Below are positions 34,021-43,367 of a stretch of 64,000 nt of DNA, piece by piece. Position 1 is the first letter of the stretch, and each line of letters starts with the position of its first letter. This DNA comes from CBDDCX01 sp965226925 (lineage in GTDB: Bacteria; Gemmatimonadota; Gemmatimonadetes; Longimicrobiales; Gaopeijiaceae). The translations under genes and the position numbers were made by a program. Where the stretch lies: positions 186,001-250,000 of the forward strand of contig CBDDEN010000007.1 in assembly GCA_965226925.1 (NCBI GenBank), in the 5' to 3' direction. Below the pieces are notes generated by a model, which did not search any database, was not told the DNA's origin, and worked only from the letters and a program-made list of their open reading frames with translations.

Positions 34021-37000
34021 ATGGCACAGGGGCCCACGCCCAGGTACTTTCGGAGCGTGAATCAGCCGCAACTGCCCCAACGTCCTAGTCTCACCAAGGT
34101 GCAGGCGCTCGACCTTCTCGGGTCCCACTTCGGACTCGTCGGAGACGTAGATTCGCTCCCTAGCTGGCGCGATCAGAACTTCCGGGTGGTCACCGACGGG
34201 GGCGACCGGTTCGTCCTCAAGATCGCGAACGCCGACGAACCGATGGCCCTGCTGGATCTCCAGACCGACGCCCTGGCGTTCCTGGCCGACCGGGATATCG
34301 GCATCGATCTCCCGAAGACGGTACCGACCATGGCGGGAGATCGGGGTGTCGCGGCTCCCGGTCGGAACGGCGCGACGCACTGGGTGCGACTCCTCACGTA
34401 TGTGCACGGAGAGGTCCTCGGAGGGATCCGCCCCCGCACGCCGGCTCTGCTGGAGTCCTTCGGTGAGGCGATCGGTCGACTCGACACCGAGCTCGCGACC
34501 TTCGACCACCAGGCGGCCGTACGCCCGGACTTCCTATGGGATCTGACCCGCGCCCGCGAAGTCATGGCCGAAGGCCTGTCCTCAGTGGTCGGGAAGGAGC
34601 GGCGGGCCCGGGTCGAGGCGGTGGCCCGTGAGTTCGAGTCGGTTGTGGCACCGCTCCTGCCCAAAGTGCCGAGGAGCGTCATCCACAACGACGCCAACGA
34701 CTACAACGTGCTGGTCGGCCCTCCAACACCGGGGGGGCGCAGGGTCGTCGGGCTCCTCGATTTCGGAGACGTGTTGAAGGGCCCGACGGTCTGTGACCTC
34801 GCCATCGCCGCCGCCTACGCCCTGATGGGTGCGCCCGACCCGATCTCCGCGATGATCTCAGTGGTGCGGAGGTACGATCGCCACCGTCCGCTCACGGAGG
34901 AGGAGATCGAGATTCTCTTTCCCCTCGTCCAGGCCCGGCTGGGTGTGAGCGTCAGCATCTCGGCGAAGGGAAGCGAGGGGGACTCGGAGGACGGGTACTT
35001 CACCATCAGCGAGGCCCCGGCCTGGGAGGCGCTTACTTCTCTGGCGTCCGTCCATCCACGAGTGGCCCGCAACCTCTTCAGGGACGCGTGCGGATTGGAG
35101 CCGTGCCCTCGGCACCAGGCAGTGACCGGGTGGATCGCGTCTCACCGAGAGCACCTGGGCCCCGTGGTCAGGGAGGCTTTGGACGATGCGCTCGTCTTCG
35201 ATCTCAGCGCGAGCAGTTCCGAGATCGAGGACCTGGACCGGGTCCTCGATCCCGCGACGTTCAACGTGCAACTCGTGCGGCGTCTGGAAGATCAGGGCTC
35301 CAAGGTGGGCGTCGGTCGATACGGCGAGCCCCGTGTTTGGCACGCGTCGGACAGCTACGGCCAGGCTGCGGGAGAGTTCCCCGAGAGGCGGACGGTCCAT
35401 ACAGCCATCGACGTCTTCCTTCCCGCTGGAAGCGACGTCCTGGCACCCCTTTCCGGGTGCGTCCACAGTCTGAAGAACAATTCGGAGAGGCTGGACTACG
35501 GACCCACGATCATCCTCGAACACGCGCCGGAGGACGGGCCCACGTTCTGGACCCTGTACGGGCATTTGGCCGCAGAGTCCTTGGAGGGCCTGGAGGTGGG
35601 GCTTTCAGTAGCCGGGGGGCAGGAGATCGCACGCCTCGGAGACTTCCCGGAGAACGGGGACTGGCCGCCGCACCTTCACTTCCAGTTGATCACCGACCTG
35701 TTGGATTCGGAAGGGAATTTCCCGGGAGTGGCTCTGCCCAGCCAGCAGAACGTGTGGCTGAGCATGTCCCCCGACCCCGGCGTCATGCTCGCTCTGCCCG
35801 AGGGCTCGGCATACGCCCCGCCCCAGCCGGTCGAGGCGGTCAGAGATCTCCGCCGAGCACATGTGTCGGCGTCCCTGAGCCTCTCCTACGCAGAACCGCT
35901 CCACATCGTCCGAGGGTGGAAGCAACACCTCATCGATGCGCAGGGACAGGCCTACCTCGACTGTGTCAACAACGTCTGTCACGTGGGCCATTGTCACCCC
36001 CGCGTAGTCGAGGCCGCCGAGAGGCAGATGGGCGTCCTCAACACGAACACCCGGTACCTCCACGAGTTGATCGGGCTCTACTGCGCGCGCCTGACGGCCA
36101 CCCTGCCCGACCCGCTCTCCGTCTGCTTCCTGGTGAACTCCGGAAGCGAGGCCAACGAACTAGCGCTTCGACTCGCCCGCGCGCACACCAAACGGGACGA
36201 CTTCATCGTCGTGGGGGGAGCCTACCATGGAAATACAGGAGCGACGGTGGCGGTAAGCCCCTACAAGTTCGAGGGGCCGGGCGGGGAAGGCGCCGCCCCC
36301 CACATCCACTCGGTCGCTATGCCCGACGACTACCGCGGACGCTTCCGTCGGCCCGATCCCGACCGCGGCAAACGGTACGCCGAACTGTTGGTGGAAGCGG
36401 CGGCAGAAGCGCACCGCAGGTCCTTCGGCCCGGCGGCGTTCATCTGCGAGAGCCTGTTGAGCTGTGGAGGGCAGATCGAGTTGCCTCCGGGCTACCTGGA
36501 GGTGGCCTACTCCCTGGTGCGTGAGGACGGCGGAGTCTGCATCTGTGACGAGGTGCAGGTGGGTTTCGGCCGTGTGGGGAGCCACTTCTGGGGCTTCGAG
36601 ACACAGGGCGTCGTTCCCGACATAGTGACCATGGGTAAACCGATCGGGAACGGGCATCCTCTGGGCGCCGTCGTCACCACGCCCGAGATCGCCAAGAGCT
36701 TCGCGAACGGCATGGAGTACTTCAACACGTTTGGAGGTAACCCCGTATCGTGCGCCGTCGGTCTGGCGGTACTCGACGTGATCGAGCAGGAAGGACTCCA
36801 GGAGCGTGCCCACCGCGTAGGCAGCCACCTGAGCCACGGCCTTCGCACGCTGATGGAACGGCATCCGGCCGTGGGAGACGTGCGCGGCCTCGGCCTATTA
36901 CTGGGGATCGAAATCGTATCCGACAGAGCCGGCCCGACGCCGCACGCCGGTGTCGCCACCTACGTCGTGGAGAGAATGAAGGATCACGGAGTCCTCCTGA

Positions 37001-37137
37001 GTACGGACGGACCCGATCACAACGTGATCAAGATCAAGCCACCGCTGGTGTTCGCCGAAGGCGATGCGGACCGAGTTGTCGAGGTCCTGGACCGGGTACT
37101 ATCGGAGGACTACGTAAGGGCAACCTGCGGCGAGTGA
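34021..37137 (+). CDS. three-domain fusion: APH-type kinase, M23 metallopeptidase-like domain, class III aminotransferase-fold lyase
   Basis: 1,038 residues. Residues 20-340 form an aminoglycoside-phosphotransferase-type kinase with catalytic VIHNDANDYNVLVG (about 219-232) and LLDFGDV. Residues 430-570 are an M23/LytM fold with both zinc motifs, HTAIDVF (H-x3-D) and PPHLHFQL (H-x-H). Residues 600-1035 are a class III PLP enzyme with SGSEANELALRLAR, CDEVQVGFGRVG and the Schiff-base lysine in MGKPIGNGHPLGA. In animals the separate kinase (hydroxylysine kinase, HYKK) and PLP phospho-lyases (PHYKPL, ETNPPL) act in sequence on hydroxylysine or on ethanolamine phosphate. The fusion suggests phosphorylation followed by elimination of the phosphate. 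The M23 domain's part is unclear. Confidence 0.88.
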   Translation: MAQGPTPRYFRSVNQPQLPQRPSLTKVQALDLLGSHFGLVGDVDSLPSWRDQNFRVVTDGGDRFVLKIANADEPMALLDLQTDALAFLADRDIGIDLPKTVPTMAGDRGVAAPGRNGATHWVRLLTYVHGEVLGGIRPRTPALLESFGEAIGRLDTELATFDHQAAVRPDFLWDLTRAREVMAEGLSSVVGKERRARVEAVAREFESVVAPLLPKVPRSVIHNDANDYNVLVGPPTPGGRRVVGLLDFGDVLKGPTVCDLAIAAAYALMGAPDPISAMISVVRRYDRHRPLTEEEIEILFPLVQARLGVSVSISAKGSEGDSEDGYFTISEAPAWEALTSLASVHPRVARNLFRDACGLEPCPRHQAVTGWIASHREHLGPVVREALDDALVFDLSASSSEIEDLDRVLDPATFNVQLVRRLEDQGSKVGVGRYGEPRVWHASDSYGQAAGEFPERRTVHTAIDVFLPAGSDVLAPLSGCVHSLKNNSERLDYGPTIILEHAPEDGPTFWTLYGHLAAESLEGLEVGLSVAGGQEIARLGDFPENGDWPPHLHFQLITDLLDSEGNFPGVALPSQQNVWLSMSPDPGVMLALPEGSAYAPPQPVEAVRDLRRAHVSASLSLSYAEPLHIVRGWKQHLIDAQGQAYLDCVNNVCHVGHCHPRVVEAAERQMGVLNTNTRYLHELIGLYCARLTATLPDPLSVCFLVNSGSEANELALRLARAHTKRDDFIVVGGAYHGNTGATVAVSPYKFEGPGGEGAAPHIHSVAMPDDYRGRFRRPDPDRGKRYAELLVEAAAEAHRRSFGPAAFICESLLSCGGQIELPPGYLEVAYSLVREDGGVCICDEVQVGFGRVGSHFWGFETQGVVPDIVTMGKPIGNGHPLGAVVTTPEIAKSFANGMEYFNTFGGNPVSCAVGLAVLDVIEQEGLQERAHRVGSHLSHGLRTLMERHPAVGDVRGLGLLLGIEIVSDRAGPTPHAGVATYVVERMKDHGVLLSTDGPDHNVIKIKPPLVFAEGDADRVVEVLDRVLSEDYVRATCGE

Positions 37138-37166
37138 CGCGCGGACGATCGACAACACGCGAGTGA

Positions 37167-37526
37167 TCACTTCTCCCCCTTGTCGTCATTCAGAAGTACC
37201 GACAGCAGCATCGAGATAATCGAGATGACCACGCTTCCGATGACCGCCGGCCAAATCCCCGCGACCGCGAAGTTGTCCACCAACTCGGCCGTGAGGAGCA
37301 GCATCGCACCGTTGATGACCAGGTAGAACAGTCCCAGGGTGAAGAAGAGGAACGGTAGCGAGAAGAAGAAGACGATCGGCTTGACGAGGGCGTTCACGAG
37401 CCCGAACACGAGGGCCACGAACAGCACATCCCAGTACCCGCCCGCCAAGTCTATACCGTCGACGAAGTAGGCGGCCCCCGTCAGGGCGAACGCATTGATG
37501 ATGAGACGGATCGCGAAGTTTCTCAC
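37167..37526 (-). CDS. YvlD/DUF360-type membrane protein (phage-holin-IV-like fold)
   Basis: 119 residues with four helices, including FAIRLIINAFALTGAAYFVDGI, VLFVALVFGLVNALVKPIVFFF, LFFTLGLFYLVINGAMLLL and IWPAVIGSVVISIISMLLSVLL. GLVNALVKPI and FTLGLFYLVINGAML are signatures of this family, which is widespread, uncharacterised and sometimes linked to envelope stress. A stand-alone gene. Confidence 0.87.
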   Translation of the reverse strand: MRNFAIRLIINAFALTGAAYFVDGIDLAGGYWDVLFVALVFGLVNALVKPIVFFFSLPFLFFTLGLFYLVINGAMLLLTAELVDNFAVAGIWPAVIGSVVISIISMLLSVLLNDDKGEK

Positions 37527-37693
37527 GGTTGCTCCAGCGCAATCTGCGGGTCCCGATCACCTGCACGTTAGCGGGGCCCGTAAGTGACATCGACGACGGC
37601 CGACGAACCCTCCACGACGGGAATCAGACGAATCCGGTTTCGGAAGGGCCTGTCGAGGCGTCGCCCAGACTCGACCGTCGCGGATGAAACCGC

Positions 37694-38164
37694 TCAACGC
37701 TTGGCGTAGACGGCTGTCTGCCCGTTGTCGTCGAACGCGATGACGTCGTACGGCTGGGCCGGCTGGCCCGGAACTTCCATCCCGGGACTGCCGACAACCA
37801 TGCCCGGCACAGACAAGCCGGTGATCTCCGGCTTCTCGTCCAGCATCTTCCTGACCAAGTCCGCGGGTACATGGCCCTCCACTACGTAACCGTCCACCAA
37901 GGCCGTGTGGCAGGAGCCGAGTTGGGGTGACACCCCATTCTGCGTCTTGATCGTCTGCAGATCGTTGACGTCGCGCACGTCGAGCTCGAAACCGGCCGCG
38001 CGCATGTGCTCCACCCAGTCGCCGCAGCAACCGCAGGACGGGTTCTTGTAGACGGTCACGATACCGGCCGTTTCCGTGGCCGTTGTATACCACGAGAGAA
38101 GTCCGGCAATGATCAGCGCGAATGCGCCCCCTCCGGCCAGCGCCGTGATTCTCTTCTTCATCAT
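37694..38164 (-). CDS. DUF411 metal-binding protein
   Basis: 156 residues from the ATG at 38164, behind GAGGAGAG. An N-terminal hydrophobic segment (LAGGGAFALIIAGLLSWYT) anchors or exports it. VYKNPSCGCCGDWVEHM carries the CGCC metal-binding motif and LGSCHTALVDGYVVEGHVPA a second Cys/His pair. The family lies near copper-resistance genes and is thought to handle copper in the periplasm. A CopZ-type chaperone is encoded 2.4 kb away. Confidence 0.87.
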   Translation of the reverse strand: MMKKRITALAGGGAFALIIAGLLSWYTTATETAGIVTVYKNPSCGCCGDWVEHMRAAGFELDVRDVNDLQTIKTQNGVSPQLGSCHTALVDGYVVEGHVPADLVRKMLDEKPEITGLSVPGMVVGSPGMEVPGQPAQPYDVIAFDDNGQTAVYAKR

Positions 38165-38472
38165 GAGATCTCTCCTCACCAGTAACCGCTCGACTACCGT
38201 CTATACGATGGCCTCATCCGATGTTCCCGGGCTGTCGGAGATGGACCGCAGCTAACGTAGGGCATTTCCCGACCGTCCGGGATGCCGCTCATCCTACGCC
38301 GTCGCCGTCGCCTGGTTCTTGCGAGACGCGCGGCAGCGGGCCGAAGCCGAGGATTTCACGTGATTTTCTAGGCCGCGCCGGCCGCTGCATTATCTGCATC
38401 ATTGCCTCAGACGTATCGACGTGGGCACATTCCGCTTCGATCGCACCCCCCAGTCCCGACCCACCGTGCGTC

Positions 38473-39740
38473 ATGAGCGATTCAGAAGCACAGACTCAAC
38501 TCCAATCCGAGCTTTCGCCCGATTTCCAGATCGTGCGTCTTCTCGGGGACGGCTCCATGGCGAATGTGTATCTCGCCAGGGAGACGGCCCTGTCACGCAT
38601 GGTGGCCATCAAGGTGATGAAGCCCCAACTGGCGGGTGACGAGACGGCGCGGAAACGCTTCGAGAGGGAGGCCCGCTCCGCCGCCAAGATCCACCATCAA
38701 AACGTGGCCACGGTGCACGGGTCGGTTCTCTGAAGGACGAAACCCCCTTCATCGTCATGGAGCACATCGAGGGACGAAATCTCGATGACGCCCTTCAGGC
38801 CGAGGGAGCGATGGGAATCGAGCAGGCGTGCAAGGTCCTGACCCAAGTGGCGTCCGCACTGGCCGCGGCACATGAAAAGGGCATCGTACACCGGGACGTG
38901 AGACCCGCAAACGTGGTGCGGGAGAGGGACTCCAACCGCGTCGTCCTCGCCGACTTCGGTATCGCAGGCATCCTCGATACCGACGCAGGCAGCGTCACCC
39001 GGATCACGCAGCAGGGACAACTCCTCGGGAACCCGCGCTACATGAGCCCCGAACAACTCCTGGGTGAACCCCTCACCGACGCGTCGGACGTGTACAGCCT
39101 GGGCATTCTCGCGTATGAGGTCCTGACACTCAAGCACGCTTACGGCGCGACGTCGAAGGTGCAGGTCGCCACGGCACACCTGGAGAAAGACCCCATCGCT
39201 CTGCGCCAACTTCGTCCCGACGCCGACCCACGGCTGGAGGAGCTACTGCGGCGCTGTCTGGCGAAGAAGCCCAACCATCGTCCCCGGGCCACGGAGGTGG
39301 CGAAGGCCCTGCAACAGATAACCGAAAAGCCCAAGACCGGGGGCCGGGGCGGATCGACGCGCGAGGTGCTTCCCGCGGCCGTTCAGAACATCCCGGCCCT
39401 TCAGAGCTTTCTGGGCGAGCTCAGGCGGCGCCACGTTTACAACGTGGCGGTGTTCTACATCCTGGTGGCAGGCGGCATCCTGACCACGGCCGACCTGACG
39501 ATCGAGTCGCTACCCGTGCCGGAGAACACCCAGAAGGTCTTGGTCGCCCTGGCGCTCGGAGGTTTCCCGCTGGCGCTGGTGATCGCGTGGATGTTCGACA
39601 TCACCAGCAAGGGACTGCGTCGCACCCAGGCCGTCTCGCCCAAGGGGGCGAGGGCCAAGATGCTGGCGCTTCAGTTCACCTTCCTGGGATCGGCGCTGGT
39701 CCTTGCGGCCCTTATCGCATGGTGGGTGCTGCGGGGGTAG
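38473..39740 (+). pseudogene. Ser/Thr protein kinase with C-terminal membrane domain, one-base frameshift
   Basis: The start ATG (38473) encodes FQIVRLLGDGSMANVYLAR (glycine loop) and MVAIKVMKP (ATP Lys), then runs to a stop at 38733. From about 38730 the next frame continues as LKDETPFIVMEHIEGRN to 39740. One missing base near 38728 would join them to about 422 residues. The catalytic loop is GIVHRDVRPANVV, with Arg where the Hanks family has Lys (HRDLKPxN). LADFGIAG and MSPEQLLGEPLTDASDVYSLGI are normal. After the kinase domain the segment FLGELRRRHVYNVAVFYILVAGG, plus two more helices, forms the membrane anchor seen in many related kinases. Confidence 0.85.
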
Positions 39741-40428
39741 CGAAAGCCACAACCAGGAGTAGCACGACCAAGCCCAGTTCGTCGGCAGGCAACATGGGCA
39801 CGACCCGCGGGTCAGCCGCTTCCATCACCATCGTGGCGAGTAGCAGCGCCATGCCGGTAGCCACCGGAAGGGCCGACGCGGGCTCTTCGCCCTCGGAGAA
39901 TCCCCACCAGGCGAAGGCGCAGACCCCGTAGAGCACGAAAGTCAGCAGCTCCACAACGTGTGACCAGGTGGACGGGATGGCGACCGCCTGGACGATAACC
40001 TCGCCCCACGGAAGCAGGACGCCCTGCACTTCGATGACCCCGGTGAACAGCAGCGTCTGCGGGGAAAGAGCGTTCCAGGCGACGACGATCGCCGAAGCGC
40101 CGGTCGCCGTCCAAAGGAGCCAACCCGGCACCACGCGCGTGCGCAGAGCCGAGAGCCAGACGAGTCCCAGATACGCCAACGGCGCGAACATGACATGGAC
40201 GCGAACCGCGGCCACGTAGTCGTCGATCGCAACCGATCGGTAGACGCCCAGGGCCGCGTACGCATATGCGGCGATCATCATGGCGGCGGCGGCGAAAGCC
40301 GCATGGATCCGATCGCGTGAGGCCCTGAAGTCCAAGAGCAAGTACTTCAGCGAAAGCACGATGCCCACCGCGCTGGAACCGGTCAGGGCCCACCGCAGAA
40401 GTGGGTAGTGGTACAGAAACTGTACCAC
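39712..40428 (-). CDS. seven-helix membrane protein of unknown function
   Basis: 238 residues from a GTG at 40428 that lies inside a perfect 15-bp inverted repeat. About seven hydrophobic helices are seen, for example ALTGSSAVGIVLSLKYLLL, IHAAFAAAAMMIAAYAYAAL, MFAPLAYLGLVWLSAL, WLLWTATGASAIVVAWNAL and GMALLLATMVME. No catalytic motif or attached signalling domain is visible, so a sensor, transporter or enzyme role cannot be chosen. Its 3' end overlaps the convergent kinase gene by 29 bases. Confidence 0.65.
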   Translation of the reverse strand: MVQFLYHYPLLRWALTGSSAVGIVLSLKYLLLDFRASRDRIHAAFAAAAMMIAAYAYAALGVYRSVAIDDYVAAVRVHVMFAPLAYLGLVWLSALRTRVVPGWLLWTATGASAIVVAWNALSPQTLLFTGVIEVQGVLLPWGEVIVQAVAIPSTWSHVVELLTFVLYGVCAFAWWGFSEGEEPASALPVATGMALLLATMVMEAADPRVVPMLPADELGLVVLLLVVAFATPAAPTMR

Positions 40429-40434
40429 TACCCA
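40402..40434. repeat. perfect 15-bp inverted repeat with AAA loop over a start codon
   Basis: TGGGTAGTGGTACAG (40402-40416), AAA, CTGTACCACTACCCA (40420-40434). It covers the GTG start (40428) of the minus-strand membrane-protein gene. It could be an operator, a translation-blocking hairpin, or the point of an inverted-duplication artefact. AGAAGTG occurs on both sides as a direct repeat. Confidence 0.8.
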
Positions 40435-40581
40435 GAAGTGAGGTCATGTGACTCGTCTGGCGCCAATGAGTAGACTTGGGGTAGTGTCGATCTCGGGCCT
40501 CCCCACAAGGGAGTGAACACCGCGTGCAACACACTAGCGCCCCGCCGCTGGAGCCGAAACGACAACAGAACAGGGAGTCCA

Positions 40582-40788
40582 ATGACCAAGACACTCGCGA
40601 TCACCGGAATGTCCTGCGGACATTGCGTGAGCCATGTGAAGTCGGCGCTGGAGGGCCTCGAGGGGGTGATCGAAGCCAACGTATCACTCGAAGAGAACCG
40701 GGCCGACGTGGCCGTGTCGACGGAGGTCTCCGACGCCGATCTCGTCGCCGCCGTCGAGGCCGCCGGTTATCAAGCCGAGGCCCTATAG
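40582..40788 (+). CDS. copZ: copper chaperone with heavy-metal-associated domain
   Basis: 68 residues, entirely one HMA domain: LAITGMSCGHCVSHVKSAL has the Cu(I)-binding GMxCxxC, followed by LEGVIEANVSLEENRADV and DLVAAVEAAGYQAE. Such proteins carry Cu(I) to P-type ATPases or regulators. GGGAGT lies ahead of the ATG. No copper ATPase is adjacent; DUF411 at 37694 is the closest metal-related gene. Confidence 0.92.
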   Translation: MTKTLAITGMSCGHCVSHVKSALEGLEGVIEANVSLEENRADVAVSTEVSDADLVAAVEAAGYQAEAL

Positions 40789-40886
40789 TGTTCAGCCGCC
40801 GCGGCGCGACGGCAGGAGGCAGCAGGTGGTGCTGGTGGATCTGGACACACGGCCCCGGCATCGGCAGATCGTGGTGAACCTACTCG

Positions 40887-43367
40887 GTGACTGAACGATC
40901 GGCGTCGACGGTCCGGGCGGTCGTGAACGCCGCCCTGCTCGCGGTCGTACTGTACGTCGGAGCCCGAGGCTCGGGGCCCATTCCCGCTCTCGGCCCGTTT
41001 CTCGATCCCGTCAGTGGCATCTGGTCCAGCGCCCGGAGCGCGACCCTTCCCGCGACGGTCACCCATGCCGTGCCAGGGCTCTCCGGTGAGGTCCGGGTAG
41101 TGTACGACGAGCGGCACGTCCCTCACATCTTCGCCGAAAGGGTGGCGGACGCGATGCGTGGCCTCGGCTACGCGGTGGCCCGCGATCGTCTGTTCCAGAT
41201 GGAGCTGCAGACCCGCGCCACCGCGGGCACCTTGACCGAGCTCGTCGGCGAAGCGGCTCTGGGAGCCGATCAGCGGTCGAGGCGGCTCGCCCTCGCGTGG
41301 TCGGCGGAGCGGGACTACTCGAGAATGGAGCCCGGGTCTGAGCTGGTCACCTATCTCGAGGCGTACGCGCAAGGCGTCAACGCTTGGATGACCGAGATGT
41401 CCCCGGCGGAGGTTCCGCTGGAGTATCGGCTCTTGGGCGGCACGCCGATGGCCTGGCAGCCCCAGCACTCGCTCTACCTGCTCAAACGCATGGGATGGAC
41501 CCTCTCGATGGTCAATACCGAGCGTCGCAAGGAGGCGGCAGCGGCGATGGTGGGTCGTGAGGCGGCCGACGGGCTGTTCCCCATAAACGCCCCCATCCAG
41601 GAGCCCATCCAGCCGAACGGTCTGCGGGAGGCCCGCTTCGACCCGGTCTCGCTGCCGCCGCCGGGCGAGCCCGCTCCGGAGATAGTCGCACAGTTGGCGG
41701 CGCTGCGAGGCTTCTTGGGTCCGTCGGATACCGCCGTGAACGATGAGCGTGAGGCCGTGCTGGGGTCCAACAACTGGGCCATCGGACCGTCACGCTCGAC
41801 CAGCGGACACGCGATCCTCGCCGGCGATCCGCATCTCGACTTCACTTTACCGAGCATCTGGTACGAGGCCCATCTCGTGGTTCCGGGCCATCTGGACGTC
41901 TACGGGGTGACGATCCCCGGGACGCCCACAATCACGATCGGCTTCAACCGCGACGTTGCCTGGACCTTTACGAACACCGGGTCCGACGTGATGGACTTTT
42001 ACCGCGAGACCGTCGACGACGACGAACGCCCGGAGAGCTACCGACTGGACGGTAAGTGGCGTCCGTTCGAGCGTCGTATCGAGACGTATCGAGCGCCGGA
42101 CGGCGCCGTGTTGGCCGTGGACACGATCCTGCACACGCACCGGGGTCCCGTGAGCCGTGTTTTGGACCGGTACGTTTCCCTGCGCTGGACCGTGCTGGAG
42201 GACCAGGGCGAGCTCTCGGCTCTTCTCGGGGTCAACCGTGCCCGCTCGGTCGACGAGTGGATGACGGCCATGGAGACGTGGGTAGCGCCCACACAAAACG
42301 GCCTGGTGGCAGACCGTCAGGGCAACATCGGCATCCGGTCCACCGGTCGATACCCGATTCGTCCCCCGGGGACCAGCGGCGACTGGGCCTACGACGGCAC
42401 GACGTCCAGCAGCGATTGGCAGGGCTGGTACCCGGTGTCCAGCTACCCGAGCTCGGTCAACCCGGCCCAGGGTTACCTCACGTCGAGCAACCAACAGCCC
42501 GTGGACCCCAGGTACGATGACCGATACCTGGGAGCGGACTGGCCCTCGCCCTGGCGGGCCATGCGGATCAACCAACTGCTACGGGCCGACTCCGTGTTCA
42601 CGGCGACCGATCTGTCCCGCTTCCAGACCGACCCTGGAAGCCCCCGGGCCGACGTGTTCGTGTATGCCTTTCTCGAGGCGGCAGGGGGTGACGGGCACGG
42701 AATGTCCGAGGCCGGGCTGCTCTTGGCGGAGTGGGATCGCCGGTACACGACCGAAAACACCCATGCCGCCCTGTTCGAGCTGGCCATGGACGAGCTCGCG
42801 GACCGCACCTGGGACGAACTGGTCGGCTCCGACGGCGAACGGGTCGCGACGCCCAGGACCTCAGTTCTCGCCGCGCTCCTCACCGACCCGGCGAACGCCT
42901 GGTGGGACGACCGCGCCACCGCGGGCGTCGAGGAGCGCGACGACATCCTCAACGCTTCCCTGGACGCCGCACTTCTGACGGCGCGCGATGTCTACGGCCC
43001 CGAAACGGAGGGCGGCTGGACATGGAGCCGGGTGGCCAACGCCAACGTCGTACACTTCCTGGGGATGTCGCCCTTCTCGGCTCTGAACCTCCCCGTTCGC
43101 GGAGGCCCCGAGACGTTGAATCCCAACTCGGGGAACGGCAGGAACGGCGCGAGTTGGCGCATGGTCGTGGAGCTCGGTGACGAGGTCGTGGGGAAAGGCA
43201 CGTATCCCGGGGGTCAGTCCGGTCACCCGCTGAGTCCCGCCTATCTGGACCGGATCGACGACTGGGTCGCGGGGGCACTCCAACCTCTCCGTTTTCCTCG
43301 GACCGCCGAGGAGCTCGCAGGCTTTGCGCGCACCGAGGCGACGCTTTTGCCGGGGAGCGGACGATGA
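40887..43367 (+). CDS. penicillin-acylase-family N-terminal-nucleophile hydrolase
   Basis: 826 residues from a GTG. An N-terminal hydrophobic segment (AVVNAALLAVVLYVGAR) serves export. The chain is cleaved autocatalytically before the nucleophile Ser at about residue 294, in EAVLGSNNWAIGPSRSTSG; this GSNNW motif is diagnostic. Downstream are DPHLDFTLPSIWYEAHL, IGFNRDVAWTFTNTGSDVMDFY and, for the oxyanion site, SNQQPVDPRY. Family members hydrolyse amide bonds of penicillins, N-acyl homoserine lactones, cyclic lipopeptides or aculeacin. Acyl-substrate choice is not readable here; quorum-signal degradation is possible. Confidence 0.92.
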   Translation: MTERSASTVRAVVNAALLAVVLYVGARGSGPIPALGPFLDPVSGIWSSARSATLPATVTHAVPGLSGEVRVVYDERHVPHIFAERVADAMRGLGYAVARDRLFQMELQTRATAGTLTELVGEAALGADQRSRRLALAWSAERDYSRMEPGSELVTYLEAYAQGVNAWMTEMSPAEVPLEYRLLGGTPMAWQPQHSLYLLKRMGWTLSMVNTERRKEAAAAMVGREAADGLFPINAPIQEPIQPNGLREARFDPVSLPPPGEPAPEIVAQLAALRGFLGPSDTAVNDEREAVLGSNNWAIGPSRSTSGHAILAGDPHLDFTLPSIWYEAHLVVPGHLDVYGVTIPGTPTITIGFNRDVAWTFTNTGSDVMDFYRETVDDDERPESYRLDGKWRPFERRIETYRAPDGAVLAVDTILHTHRGPVSRVLDRYVSLRWTVLEDQGELSALLGVNRARSVDEWMTAMETWVAPTQNGLVADRQGNIGIRSTGRYPIRPPGTSGDWAYDGTTSSSDWQGWYPVSSYPSSVNPAQGYLTSSNQQPVDPRYDDRYLGADWPSPWRAMRINQLLRADSVFTATDLSRFQTDPGSPRADVFVYAFLEAAGGDGHGMSEAGLLLAEWDRRYTTENTHAALFELAMDELADRTWDELVGSDGERVATPRTSVLAALLTDPANAWWDDRATAGVEERDDILNASLDAALLTARDVYGPETEGGWTWSRVANANVVHFLGMSPFSALNLPVRGGPETLNPNSGNGRNGASWRMVVELGDEVVGKGTYPGGQSGHPLSPAYLDRIDDWVAGALQPLRFPRTAEELAGFARTEATLLPGSGR

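Noticed and set aside
18900..38400. Similar CTGCATnATnTGCAT sequences near 18912 and 38385
   Set aside because: Only about two thirds of 32 bases agree, one copy is coding and the other intergenic; too weak for a repeat family.
38728..38733. TGA in the Ser/Thr kinase as a second selenocysteine codon
   Set aside because: The sequence after the TGA in the same frame has no kinase character; the continuation lies in another frame, so this is a frameshift, not a recoded stop.
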